From the NCBI RefSeq assembly GCF_030867145.1, contig NC_134419.1, forward strand, positions 71,419,403 to 71,483,402: a stretch of 64,000 bases of DNA, written 5' to 3'. Both the position numbers and the translations under genes were made by a program. Every line of letters starts with the position of its first letter. The first letter of the stretch is position 1. Of the stretch, positions 1 to 11,800 are shown in pieces. This DNA comes from Opisthocomus hoazin. Taxonomy: Eukaryota; Chordata; Aves; Opisthocomiformes; Opisthocomidae. The notes under the pieces were generated by a model that was given only the letters and a program-made list of their open reading frames with translations, was not told the origin of the DNA and made no database searches.

Positions 1-1551
1 ATTCCCACCATTTTGAAGGCCGAATAACCTTGCCCCATGAAGAGAACCGTGTGTGAATTGTGTACACTTCTACTTCCAGCTCACTGGAATGCTGACAGTC
101 ATTAATAGTTTTTCACATTTCTTGTTTTGGGCCCTTATCCAATGCCCACTGAAGTCAAAGTAAACCCCTTTCTAAGCCTTCAAAGACTCCATCTGCTGCA
201 TTAACAAAGTGTTGTGTTTTAATTGCTGATGCAGAAGTCTGGGAGACCTACTAGAACCTGCTGCTCAGAACTAAAATTGAGAGTAGTGGGTAGTTTATTT
301 AGCCACCTGAAACCCCCATCCTTCAAAAAACAAACAAACAAACAAAAAGCTTTTGCAATTTATGAAAACAGTACTGGGGGTCAGACAGTGACCTTGAGCT
401 CATGCCCTATGCCTGTGCCAGGGTAATTACATCATTTTAAGCAATTCTCTGCTTAGGCCAGTCCTGAGAAGGCAGCACAGGGAGGTTTGTCATAGGCCCC
501 GTCTGCTGCTGCGTTGTTGGAAAGCTGAGGTGCTCTTTGCACTGAGGACACCTTTATGCCGAGAGCCAAGAGTGGAGCTCTCCTCTCTGCATACTGTGCC
601 TCCGAACCTTTGCGATGTTTTCAGAGCAGTCTGCTGACCCAGTGATGCTGCTGGGCACGGCGATGTGACAGGTTTGCATTGCAGTCCTTGGGCTGCAATC
701 TCCTTGCTCGGAAGCTTACTAACACCATCTTTTAATAGCAAGGTTTAAATAGTTTTGCTGGAGCTCGCTTACAGAGTAATTGGTGTTTAAGCTCTTTTTA
801 GCAGGGATTAATGAGAATAGTTCTCAAATGGTTAGCCTGAATAAACCATGTCCGCAACAAAAACTCCAGCAGGGTTTACAACGTGCCTTCCACAACTCCA
901 CTTAGATTTTCACTCCATGTAAATCAACAGCAATTTTCCTGCTGACCTTTAACTCAAGTGTGGCTTTGCCATTTTACCTTCTGGAGAAGGACTCTGGCAC
1001 CTCACTTCCACGTCCTGCATCGATGGCCACCAGTACCAGGGAATCCACCCTTGCAGCTTATGGTAACAGCAAATACTTCCACAGCCACATTACAGCTATG
1101 TAGATGAGATCGAAGCAAGTAAGGTGCCTAATTAACAACATACACAGAGAGAGAGGCGTGCAGGGGAGGCTGGCTGGCCTTGCTGGTGGCAGGAAGCCTT
1201 GGCCCATCTCGTGGGTGCAGCTGGGAGCTCTGGGCCCCGTGCAGCTGCCTGGAAGTTGTGGGCAGGCACGGGGCGAGCCGCTGACGCGAGTACAGGCTGA
1301 AAAACCACACAGGGACCTCGGTCCTGCTCTGTGCAGGGAGAGCCATTGAGCTCCGCAGGCAGATTTGCTTCCCTCAAGCTCTGGGGAGGACTGGGAACAC
1401 GCATAGCCCTTAGCTAACCGTAACAGCGTCTCTTCGTGGTTTCACCTGCAGGCTTTTACAAATGAATAAATGAAACGCACGAGTGAAGCACCCAAGCTCT
1501 TGGTGCCTTGCTGCAGCACAGCTTGCTTAAACGCCTTGGGAGCTGATGCCG
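1..1551. other. Upstream intergenic DNA, no gene seen
   Basis: No open frame here has recognisable domain content or a plausible exon structure. The only structured element is a short (CAAA)n run near position 325. The wording around 140-165 resembles old amniote interspersed repeats, but it is too diverged to name. Confidence 0.5.
325..347. repeat. (CAAA)n simple repeat
   Basis: A short A-rich run with about three CAAA units, read directly. No function is inferred. Confidence 0.8.
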
Positions 1552-2085
1552 TGAAAAGCCAGAATTGAAGACTCAATAGTCAGAGGGCTATTAAGCAGGG
1601 ATTCTTTATTGTGGTGCCGGGCACACGGGGGATCTCTCCTCCAAACCTGCACGCCAAGCACCCTGTCATTTCAGGTTAAATACAATCACAGTATACATAT
1701 GCATTATATTTCCAAGAAATGCTTAGCATATTAATGATTTTTTTCCAAGAACTAATTAGCATATGTTAATGTCTTTCACGTATGTCTGTTAGTGTCCTCA
1801 GGTGGTCTTTGGGGGTCTTACGATGAAGGCTTATACTCCTCATCACAGTGTCCGCTGGCTGACCTTTGTTTCTGCCCAAACTCAGTTCTAAGATCAGTAC
1901 ATGGTGTCCTTCCAGGTTGTTTTGCTCTGGTCTTGTTGCCCTCTTGGTGCCTCTTTATCTCTGTGGCTTGGTGCATCTCCCCTCCCAAGGCCGAGCTGTC
2001 TGGGGTAGAATTATTGAGCAGCCTCTCTATCTTATAGCTTTCCTGTCTTCTCAAAACAGCAAGGATCTCCTTTAGTTTAATTACA
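1552..2085 (-). mobile_element. Solo LTR of an avian endogenous retrovirus
   Basis: Read on the minus strand, this 534-bp stretch runs from TGTAATTAAAC (ending at 2085) to GGCTTTTCA (at 1552), so it has the TG...CA ends of an LTR. Near its 3' end is an AATAAA signal (TTTATT on the plus strand at 1605-1610), followed by CCCTGCTTAATAGC and GAGTCTTCAATTCTGGC. That arrangement is typical of the R-U5 part of bird ERV LTRs. No gag, pol or env sequence lies next to it, so a solo LTR left by LTR-LTR recombination is the simplest reading. The flanks at these boundaries do not match as a target-site duplication, so the ends are approximate or the insertion is old. It sits about 0.6 kb upstream of the TRUB1 start codon, in antisense orientation. 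Class assignment (ERVL-like) is from memory of avian LTRs and is tentative. Confidence 0.65.
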
Positions 2086-2177
2086 ATCCCTCTGGTAAGT
2101 GGAAATTTTATATTTAGGGGTTATCAGAGCGCTGTCAGAGAAAGGAGTCTGTACAAACCAGGCCTGGAGGGGAAAAC

Positions 2178-2232
2178 GGTTGGGTTTGGTGGTCTTACAG
2201 GTCTTTTCCAACCTTAACACTTCTACGATCAC
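2178..2232 (+). mobile_element. CR1 LINE 3'-tail fragment
   Basis: The stretch has the end of a CR1 3' UTR: GGTTTGGTGGTCTTACAGG, then TTTTCCAACCTTAA and a degraded TTCTACGATC terminal repeat. Only about 55 bases can be recognised. It lies between the solo LTR and the TRUB1 CpG island. Confidence 0.7.
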
Positions 2233-2529
2233 CAGCACCTGGACCCATCGCTGCCCTCTGAGCCCCCCTGCCTGGTTTATCTCCCAAAAGAAGGGCGCAA
2301 CTGCCAAACCGCGCTGCTTTGCAACCAAACACAGCCTTTGCTGTACTTCAGTGCGGAGGTGAGGGGTCTGAGGGAGGGCCGCCGCCCCGCTGCTCTCATA
2401 TATGGCACACGCAAAGGCAAGAAGACTAATGGATTCAGCAGCCAGCCAGCAGAATATAATTCTCTCAAGGCGGGCAACTCCGCGCTGCGGCGGGGCCTGC
2501 CGGGCGGCCTCCCCTCACGGCGGCAGCGG

Positions 2530-2544
2530 ACTACATTTCCCAGC
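2530..2544 (+). promoter_or_regulatory. ZNF143 (STAF)-like motif, copy 1
   Basis: ACTACATTTCCCAGC matches the vertebrate SBS/STAF core ACTACAnnTCCCAGC, which is found in many CpG-island promoters and is bound by ZNF143, often with THAP11. It lies 163 bases before the TRUB1 ATG. The match is direct; binding is inferred. Confidence 0.7.
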
Positions 2545-2614
2545 GGCCCCCGGGCGGGGCGGGCAGCCCTGCTCGGCGGGGGTGCCCGGCGGCCTCCCCT
2601 CACGGCCGCGGCGG

Positions 2615-2629
2615 CCTACATTTCCCAGC
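2615..2629 (+). promoter_or_regulatory. ZNF143 (STAF)-like motif, copy 2
   Basis: CCTACATTTCCCAGC is the second copy, exactly 85 bases downstream of the first. It carries one change (A to C) at its first base. It lies 78 bases before the TRUB1 ATG, so the transcription start may be very close to it. Confidence 0.65.
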
Positions 2630-2640
2630 GGCCCTCGGGC

Positions 2641-2730
2641 GGGGCCTGGCGGGAGCATGGCTGCCCGGGAGGCGGGCGGCTCTGCTCGGCGGGGCCTGGC
2701 GGGAGCATGGCCGCCCGGGAGGCGGGCGGC
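2641..2730. repeat. 50-bp-period duplication of the TRUB1 start-codon region
   Basis: Positions 2641-2680 and 2691-2730 are 40-base blocks that differ at one base (T versus C in the second codon). Each includes the Kozak context GGGAGCATGG and the codons for MAAREAGG. Because 50 is not a multiple of three, the two ATGs are in different frames. Only the second (2707) reads into TRUB1. Confidence 0.9.
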
Positions 2731-2770
2731 GTGGCGCTGGGCAGGTCGGCCGAGAAGCTCTTCTCTCTGA
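2657..2770 (+). CDS. Upstream overlapping ORF created by the start duplication
   Basis: This ATG (2657) has the same strong context as the TRUB1 start (A at -3, G at +4) but is out of frame with it. It encodes a 37-residue Arg/Ala/Gly-rich peptide that begins MAAREAGG and ends at a TGA at 2768-2770, inside TRUB1 exon 1. If transcription begins upstream of 2657, scanning ribosomes would meet this start first and could miss the TRUB1 ATG. If transcription begins between 2657 and 2707 it has no effect. The peptide is unlikely to have a function of its own; any role would be as a translational brake. Confidence 0.4.
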   Translation: MAAREAGGSARRGLAGAWPPGRRAAWRWAGRPRSSSL

Positions 2771-2851
2771 GCGGGCTGTTCGCCGTGTACAAGCCCAAGG
2801 GGCCCACCTCGGCCGGCGTGCTCAACCTCCTGAAGGAGAGGCTGCTGGCAG
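2707..2851 (+). CDS. TRUB1: TRUB1 coding exon 1
   Basis: Encodes residues 1-48 plus the first base of codon 49. It carries the N-terminal TruB motif [11 protein letters not shown]. The donor is GCAG|GTAGGC. Base composition is very GC-rich, as expected inside the CpG island. Confidence 0.93.
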
Positions 2852-5800
2852 GTAGGCGGGCCGGGCTGCCGGGCTGGGCCCGGAGGGCCGAGGTCGGGGT
2901 TTGGGGGTGAAGCGAGGAGGCCACGGCAGGGAGGAGGCTGAAGGAGAACTGGTTTTCGATTTCTTTTTGTGGTTTTTTTGGTGGTAGCCCACGGCCATGG
3001 CGCGGCCCGGGTTGCGGAGTGGAGCCGTTCCTGGATACGTTCTGGCTGGCCCCGCCAGACTCAGCGTGTCGGCCGCGCTGCAGGGTGAGCTGCGAGGCCC
3101 CATTCTCCGCTTGCTCGTTTGCGTCGGGCATTTGTGGCTGCCTGGGGTACAGCACGGTGCCGGCCTGCCTTTCGGAGGGGGATAAGATGTGCCCCAGCGG
3201 AAAGCTCCAGCCCCGCGGTGGGCGATGTGGGGGATCCCAGCGTCACTGGAGAGCTGCCGAGCGTGGTCCCGGGGCAGCGTGCACCCACCTGCCCGGACGG
3301 GCGTCGGCAGCGTCACTGTGCTGCAGTCCCACTGCATGATGCCATTGAAAATCACAAGAGTGAAAACCACAAAAGTGTTTCAAGGAGTTTGAAAGTGCTG
3401 GGCACAGTCTGCGGAAACTGTTTTGTCTGAATGCAGGGAAGCCTTGGGTGTTAGGGGGGAAAAAAGTGTTATTATTGCAAAGGTGTGAGTGCCTATGGCC
3501 TAGATTCTCCTTCTAATGATCTGGGCTTTGGGGCGCTTGTTGATGAAGTGGATGTAGACTTACAGGCTGGTGGTTGCCTCTTTAGGCTGATTTACTCTGT
3601 AATGAACTGTAGTGTAGGCACGGACTTTAGTTCAGCTGTGCATGGGAGAGATTTAGCTGGATCATGTCCGATTCCCTGCAGTGAAAGGCATAATCAAGAC
3701 ACAATAGAAAGAAGTCAGGGAGCTTTAGAGTGTTTGTCATATTTAATACTAATAAATAAGGGGCATTGGACTCTGCAGAATTACTGGAGTCATCAGCTGC
3801 GTAGGAAGTATGGTGGGTTGAGGTGCTCTGACAGCGTGAAAGCAGCAGTGAGCAAGTTCAGTTCATTGCAGGGTTTCCACAGGGCTGCATACATGTGAAC
3901 AAACATGGCCCATTACATGGGAGTAAATGCAACACAAATTTTTCAGGTTATGTAGTGTAAAATTTGTGTATACTAGATGATTTTGGGGGCTCTGCTGCTA
4001 GTTCTTGCATGGTTTTTTTTAATGAAACTTCATGGGTGAACTGTCTGCCAGGTTTTCTAGTAGTTTTTTCTGACCATCGCTTTATAATAGTGCAGAAGAC
4101 TTGATTAGAATCTAAGTGAAAATAGCTTGAAAATTGTTTGGGGTTGGGAGGAGGTCTAGGTGAAACATTGGTCTTATTCAGTACAGCAGTTTCTGCACTA
4201 CTAATTCATAGTTTAAATAATTGATTTTTATCTCCTTTAGCCATCTGGAATTATGTGCTATTTTTCCTGTGTTGTAAAGTTGTCCTATAATGTCTCATTT
4301 CAACTTCTATTTGCAGAAGCTGGTGTGCAAACAAATGGAAATAAAAGAAACCAGGTTTTGAAAATTGGACATGGTGGGACTTTGGACAGTGCAGCGGCAG
4401 GAGTTCTGGGTAATGAAAAATATAAATACATTCATCAAAAGATGATTTCAGGAAGCATTTTCATGCCTACATGAAATCAGACGCAGAGAAACAATTTGGA
4501 ATATGCATGGCAGGCTTTGTGGGTTTGTGGGAAGGACAGGCTACTGTGAAAGTGTGGTCTGAGTTAAACTTCCCCTGTATATACGTTTACGTGCATATAA
4601 TGTGTTTCTTAACAGAAGGCTGACTTTTCCACCCCCCTACCAAATTCCTGAACAAACTTGTGGGCTATTACATGAAAATACAGACTCTTGTGTAATGAAC
4701 TCTAAATTACCTGAGAAATTGATGGCTTTTTTACTGAAGCTGGGGATTTATAGTCGTCATAATTTTGTGAAGTACTTGTTCTTAAACTAATGCTTTTCTG
4801 GGATTTTGAGGGAGCCTTTTGGGTTGTAATATGCGCCAAATGAAAGATGTAAGAAAATTCAGCTGCTGCTTTTTTTGAGGCTCATCACAGAAACCTTTTT
4901 CACTTCCTGCCTGTCTTGCTCAATAAAGAAGAGTCATCAAAGAGATTTTCTGTTTTAATTTTGATAGCAATCCATTTATTGAATTGCTGTGTTTTATTAA
5001 GGAACAGGATGTGTCAATTGCTGTTGTGGCAAAACTCAGCTGTGGGTGTGACCGTTGGGCTGGATTATTCCCACATCATATATTGTCACCAATAGTTTTG
5101 TTGATGAGTAACGTGCAGACTACAGCTTGCTGAAATCATAGCCTTGTAGCTCTGCTTGGCTAGAAGAAAGAACAGCAGTACCTTTTCAGTACTGAAAATC
5201 AACAGGTGCAACTATGAGTATACACTGGAAGTGAATCCACTGAGTTTTGATGTACTGACTTCTAGGGACACCTCTGCTGCAAGGGGCTGCTGTTTGCTGA
5301 GCTTGTTGCTAGCAGAGGCCTATAGGCTGGTAATTGTCTTTGTCACCTGTGAACGTTGCAAAATGTGACTCTTGGGCTAGAAGTAAGCACTAGCCTGTTT
5401 TGTTCCAGTTTCCTGTACTGTGTGGCTGCTCCCCAGAGAATACTGTGTGTATTGCTGAAGTGGGCATTTTCCTTTTACACAGATGTTGTCTTTGAGTGTG
5501 CTACTGCTCATTGTGGGAAGTCAACAGCATTGATCCATAGGAAAAGAGAAATCAGTTGTACTTCTTAATTTCTTCTCCTGCTGTTCTCTGATATTCAGCA
5601 GTCTCCGAAGTCTGCTCCTGTGGCATGACAAAAAGTACCTGGGCTTGATGTGCTTGGTAAAGACAGAGAAGTGCATCGTCTTAATATGCTATGGATTGAT
5701 TAAAAACGACATAGGGTCTTTCAGTCCGCTGCCGTACAAAACACACAGAGAAAAATCAATAGTAACTAGATTGGAAAGGACAAAACTGGAGAGGAGTGGG

Positions 5801-8800
5801 AAGGGGAATGTGCCCAGATTTCTTGTGAGTTCAGGTAGGATAATGAAGAGAGGGGGGAGGATACAACAGAAACATTCAGAAAGTATGAGCTGCTTTTTGG
5901 CATAGGGTGGTGGAGCAGGAAGGTTTCTTTCCTCATGGACGGTAGCATAGTAGAAGTATTTCTTTTCTGAAACCTCTAATCTTCCTTTCTTGATCTATAT
6001 TGCTCTTTCCCAGATTTTCTGTACTGCTTATCTATAACTTTGTTCATGGGAATTAGTCGATACGGAGTCTTCCTTGGTGTGCCAGGTGTACTGCAAATAA
6101 CTGAGCAGTGCTTTTCATCAGAAAGTATGCTTTTATATTTCTTTTCCTGCTGACAGCGAACGTACGTGATAAAGGACCTTGGAGACAGGGAGCAGTAATC
6201 TGTAGCATGTGAGTGAAAGGCAGCTTAGAGACCAGGTGGTGTGTGACGGCCCTGCACTGGTAGGAGCATGGAGCGACTGCTGTGTGAGAGGCAAAGTCTC
6301 TTGTCTTTCCCTGTCTGTGGCTTCTGTTGCATTTGGAAGGTGGTGGGAGCCGGGACTCAACTGCTTCTTGCTGTTAGGTCTCATATTGCAGATAAAAGAA
6401 GCAAGGAATTGTAGGTCAAGTCTTAGTGAGTAGCTTCTTTTAATATCCATCTAAAGCTGTGGTTCCAGTTTAGTGTTTCTTGCTGTACAATGGGAATTGT
6501 AAATATTTGGCTTGTTTCTATATGACAGTATGAACTGTGCTTCCATATTAGAAAAGATGAAAAAAGATCAAAATTAAAACCTAGCGGTGAAGTTTCAAAG
6601 GAGAATTATGATGACGTCTTTTGAGAATGAGCACATCTTTGTAATGTGCACTCTACCTTATGTAGGGGAGATTGGAGGTCCTCTGTCCTGGGAGGATCTA
6701 AGCAATTTATAAAAGGGCAGATGTAAGTGAGTGACGGTAATTGTTTTGAAACTGAGGTAGATATTATTTAAGCCAAGTAGCAAATGCCATTCAGGAAGTG
6801 GTTTAGAGACTGGCAAATTAAAAGTTAAAAATTCAGTTAAACCTTGTTACACCCTGTGTAGTGTGGCAAGTTTGGTTTATGTCACCTTTCAGTAATACAC
6901 ATGCTAAACAAGCTGATGGTTAATTGGGAAAATTGTTAGTGTCTTGTTCACAAAAGCATTCCATATCTCTCTAAAATTTTTCTGTTGAATCTCGTGACAC
7001 TCCACAGATTTCAGCTCAGCAGTTATGTTAAAGTGTCAGTGATGTCATCAAATTGCAAGGAAAGTGCATGGCTATAAAATTTTATCTGTGTGCTTATCTT
7101 CTTTTCTGAGTCGTGTTGCAGCTCTTTCCTGTCTGGTGAGTATGACAGGAACAGGCAGAGCTGAAGGTACACAAAAGCGCGAGCACAAGGGCACGTGTGA
7201 CTAAAAACCCTCAGGAACAAGAGGAGAAGTAATCGAGAATAAGGAGTCTAATGAGTCTCAGAATGTAAAGACTGAGAAGCAGTGGAGCACAAGTGTTTGT
7301 TTAAAAAAAAAAAAAGTTCATTGTCTGGTTTCATGCTTTTGGTACTGGCTCCTGGTTAACACGAAGCTGATTTTCTGCACGCTCCCTTAACTCCTGTAGT
7401 TTTATTAAAAGCAAGGACATGAGCTGTTATGTAGTCCATGAGTTGTACACAAAACTAATTTCCTTGTAAAATTTTCATTGTTTCCCATCTTCCTTCTGTT
7501 GTCATTGTTTCTTTGGATTGCTGTATGCTGAGAAATTGGTAGAAAAGCATGTTCAAGGAAAGCACCTGGTTGTGAAAAGCTTTAAAATAAAATATAAAGT
7601 AGACCTATGTTTCTTGTCTTTTTACGAAGAGCTGACCAATTGTTGTTTTGCAGAATACTGGTTTAAGATTGAAAAGACAGTATTCTGTACATATACAATA
7701 ATAGGAGGATTTGGTTATAAAAGATAGTTGACAGAGGCAGTTGGACCTTTTGCTTATTTTACTTTCTTGCTGTAAGCCTGATAAATAATTTCATTATACT
7801 GTCTTGGCTCTATTAGTCTTGGTCACTATCAACCTTTAAAAGGGACATTTACTTACAGTGAAGGCTAGATTCATTATTAGTGAGCCATAGCCTTCATCAA
7901 ACAAGAGAGGGTGTTAATTGCACTGCCCCATTCTTTGGTGATGAAAAGGTAAATAAATCTAGGGGTTGAATCAAAGCATTTTAACAAAAGATGAAGCTTA
8001 TTTATCGTCTGCTTTAGGCTATTTTCCTTTCACTAGTCTTGTGGTGTTTGAATGGCAGAGATACTTTCTCATAACCGTTGACTGTAGCTAACAGAGCATG
8101 AAAGGCTGTGTTTTTGACTAGCGTAGTATTTGGTAACGAATGGTGTTGAATAAGGGCACTGCAGAGCTGGTTTTGAAGTGGCATTTCTCCTTCTGTCTTT
8201 GCAGTGGTTGGTATTGGAAGAGGAACAAAAATGCTGAGAACTATGTTGGCAGGTTCCAAGGTAAGGAGTGCTAAATGACTTACATTGGTGGGGCTTTTGA
8301 TTTGTTTTCTTTTTTTCTTCCAGTGAAGAGCTGCATCAACATACAAATACCTCAGCCATCCTATGCATTTAGTTTAAATGTCTATTTCACTTCCTTTTTG
8401 CTTTTAGTCAGGAATTTGGTATTAAGAATTTTACATCCAGAATGGTTATTTTAAAACCTTTGCTTGTCTTTTTTTCTTTTTCTACAAAATGTTAATAAAG
8501 ACCAAATTCCTATTTTACAGGAAGATTTCTATAATATTTAGTGTTTTCAACAAAAAAAAAGTGGAGAAAAACTGTAATGAAGATGGCACTGTAAATGATG
8601 TTTTGGAGATGTAATTGTGTGTGATAGTTTTTGGTAATTTTCCTTATGTGTAGATAACATAATTGTTATTTATCTTGCAGTAACAGATGGTCTTTGTTTC
8701 TTTCCTCTCTTCTTAAATATCATAAGGCCTTAAGAGGCACCTTTTGGAATTAAGAGTGTTTTGCGTTCATGATAGTAGCTGTCGTTGCAGATTGCAGCTC

Positions 8801-11800
8801 TACAAACGCAGGGGTGGGCACGTGTAGGAAGCCAAAGGTAACAAGTGCCTCGTGGCTGGAGGAGATAATCCAGCCTGGAGCCTTGACAGATAGCGATCTT
8901 GTTCATTGCTTCTTTTGGTGAGATGTACTGTGTCTTCGGTGCGTGCACTCCAGGTTGTAGGTGTTACATACACAAACAAGCACGGATACTCCCAAGAATA
9001 ATCTACCAGTGTTGATTTCTTCTTTGCAAGTAAAATCCTGTGCTTTTAGCCATTATTTTTAAATGAGAAGTTTAGGTAAGAATGACAGATGAAGAAATCA
9101 ATTAAGCCTCCCAGATTTCATCTTACACTCAGGGAAAGTCAATAATGGGCTAAGCAAATTGATAGCCTTTCTAATGCATTTTATTCTGCTGATTTTCCCA
9201 TTCTCTTCTGGTCTGAACTCTTACGCTCTTTATAGGTTCTGAACTGATAACTTCAGGTAGAATTTGATTGACAATCTTCAGTTCAACTCAAAGGAATTTA
9301 ATATGGCAGAAGGGAATAGAACTAGGATATAAAGATGTAGCTGTAGAGTCTGATCCAAAACTTGCTGTAGCCAGTGTCAGTCTCTGCACTGACTGCAGTG
9401 GCTTTGCATTTGGTTTATAGGGCCAGATTTCAGAGGCATCCGCATTTTGAAACATGCAGTAAGCAGTTGGAGCTGAATTTGCAGTGGGAGGGTAAGCAGT
9501 TACCATGTGACATCTCCTTTTAAGTTAAAAAAAGGCATTAAGGTACTTCAGCTAATTTAAGTCATGGTATCTAAATGTGTGAAGATAGTTGATTTGAAAA
9601 CCTTTAAAGCAATTGAAGTATCTCTTAAGCTGATGTTCACAGTGGAAACAGCTGTGATGGATGAAGTCATTTCAACCTTTTTGGCAGAAGAGGGTATGCA
9701 CAAGCTCCTTGGCAACTCTGCTGTGAAGTCCTGTAGTCAGTAGGAGTGTTACCCAGCCAAACGTGGTGCCCAGATAGCTCAAGAGGGCTTCACAGCTGCT
9801 GCTGAGCAACAAGAGAGGGGAAGGTGGGAGGAAGGGCAGTGGGGGCAGTCTGGTAAGCTACACCAGCTAGATCCTTCGGCTCTCCGCTGGCCTTGCATTG
9901 GTGTAGGCTGTGGGCACTTGGTTCAGTGAGGCAAGCGAGGTCACACCGGTATAGTAGATCAGCTCTTGCACTGAAATTGTTTGTGTGTTCTGGTGTGGTT
10001 GCAGCGTGTGAGGTAGCTAATATCCATGCCAGGTGGCATGGCTGTCATGAGCCTTCATTGGGAGCTTGTTGTGTCTCTGCTTTCCTGTTTTCTGTTTATA
10101 CTTGAATACATTAGGCATGCAGAAATTTGAGAGGCTTAAGGAAGTTGATGAATGTCCCGCAGATACCTGCCTATTTGTTTTTTGGATCACACTGACAATA
10201 GCTCATAATGTAGTAGGAGATCTGATACAGATAAATCCATGGCTGTCTAAATAGGTTTGAGTACCTTTTTGCATCCTATGCCGTGTGCCGAGAGCTTATA
10301 CTCTATTTCATCTTTTTTTTACCATTGTGGATGCTAAAGTGTTCGTTGAAGTGTGATGTTTTTCTTTTGTTCCTTATGTCTGAGCCTCTCTGGTTAGGAT
10401 TTACTGCTTGGTTATAGGAGTGTATCTTGTAAAGAAATAGTTCAGTCTATCATTGTTGGCAGCAGAGCTATGCTGAGTGGCCAAAACGTATGTTACTGCA
10501 GTAAACTCCATATGGTGGCTCTGCCAGGGATTGGACTGTTTCTGATTTTTTTCCCAAACATTGTGTGAAACTTTCCCGACTCTGTGTGGCAGCTCTGAAC
10601 ATTATCACTCGCTTTGCAAGTCATACACATTATACAAGGAGTGTTACTCTTTCAGTGTAAATCTAGTTCTCCACTGGTTTGACCTCCTTATGAATTAACT
10701 CAAAACAAGTAGAAATGTGCAGCCAAGGGCAATACCTACTCAGTGTTCCAGATTTCTCATTGATTTCTTAATATTTATCCAGAAATAAAAATATGTGCAA
10801 GCTGGCTTAGGTTTTGTTTGTTTGCTTTATTTTGTTTCAAATGTTCGAAATGAGGGGAGGAAGCTGAATCCTCTTGGAACTGAAATTTAAATACTGAGCA
10901 TTTAATACGTGTTCCATAGGAGAATCACCTTTCCATCTTGTGTTCTGCTACTTGGTGTTGCTTGGGCTTTTTGCGCTGCATTATTTTGAGAGAAATTGTT
11001 TTATCGTGTTTGCAAAAGAAAGATAGTAGAATGACAATATGATATAAAATGAATATGATGGCGGTGCAACAATTTTTATTATGGTAAACTGTTTCTGAAG
11101 GACTCGGTCTTATGGGTGAGTAGTCTGTCTCAAATACAATGTAGAAGTCATTTTCTGCGGGGGGGAAATGGGTTAGAAAATGCCAGCTAGCAGCATGGTT
11201 TCCAAAGCGGTAATCCTGTTTTAAAACCTCTCACCTACCAGAAAGTGCTGTTACGTAGAAGCAATGAGGGAAATGATCAGGGACTCGTCAGAGTAGAAAA
11301 AAGAGAAGAGCAGTAAGCAATGAAATTCTTCATTATTCAAATATTTTCCATTGGGTGGAGATGTCTTCCAACACATACAGCCTTTTTTTTTAGGTGGGAT
11401 AAAACAGGGTAACTGAAACTTTCAGACTTCAGTTCCATGCTTCGTTTGCATATTTTTCAGTGATTTAACATCTGGGTTCACCCTAGGAGAATATGAGTCA
11501 TACTAGTTTGAATGAAGCCAGAACTTGGCCATCCATCAAACTGTGCTTGAAATCACTGCCTCTCAATGAGCAGAAAACATGAGCGTATTGTTTTTATCTA
11601 AGGATGCAACTTCTTGTCATGGTCCACATATAATCTGAAACCCCTGGTGCTTAGTGATATGAGGAGAACTGCCCGAGTACTTTGTGCTGGTTGCACAAGC
11701 TTGGGCGGGGACGACTTAAAATAGAAAATTTAACCTCAAAAGTTGTGGCTTCTCCAGAATGAAACACTAAAAAAGAGAAACAACCAGAAGCAAAACCAAC

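Larger units (their letters stand above)
2499..2645. repeat. 85-bp-period tandem duplication in the TRUB1 promoter
   Basis: Positions 2499-2560 and 2584-2645 are near-identical 62-base blocks. Each contains CGGCCTCCCCTCACGG, a TACATTTCCCAGCGGCC core and CGGGCGGGGC, with a few substitutions between the copies. The blocks are separated by 23 bases. The duplication doubles the ZNF143-like motif described separately. Confidence 0.85.
2335..3340. promoter_or_regulatory. CpG island promoter of TRUB1
   Basis: GC content and CpG density rise sharply here compared with both flanks, and the island covers the upstream region, exon 1 and the start of intron 1. No TATA box is placed convincingly before exon 1. 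A TATA-less CpG-island promoter fits a housekeeping RNA-modification enzyme. The transcription start cannot be fixed by eye. It should lie between about 2450 and 2700, near the duplicated ZNF143-like motifs. Confidence 0.75.

Noticed and set aside
2338-2706. In-frame N-terminal extension of TRUB1 from an ATG at 2338
   Set aside because: The frame is open, but the extension translates promoter-like GC-rich DNA including both ZNF143-like motifs. The ATG at 2707 has a strong context and an N-terminal MAA start like that recalled for mammals.
3485-3898. 137-codon open frame in TRUB1 intron 1
   Set aside because: No ATG at its start, no domain likeness, and no splice sites that would join it to TRUB1 in phase. 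GC content here makes long chance frames likely.
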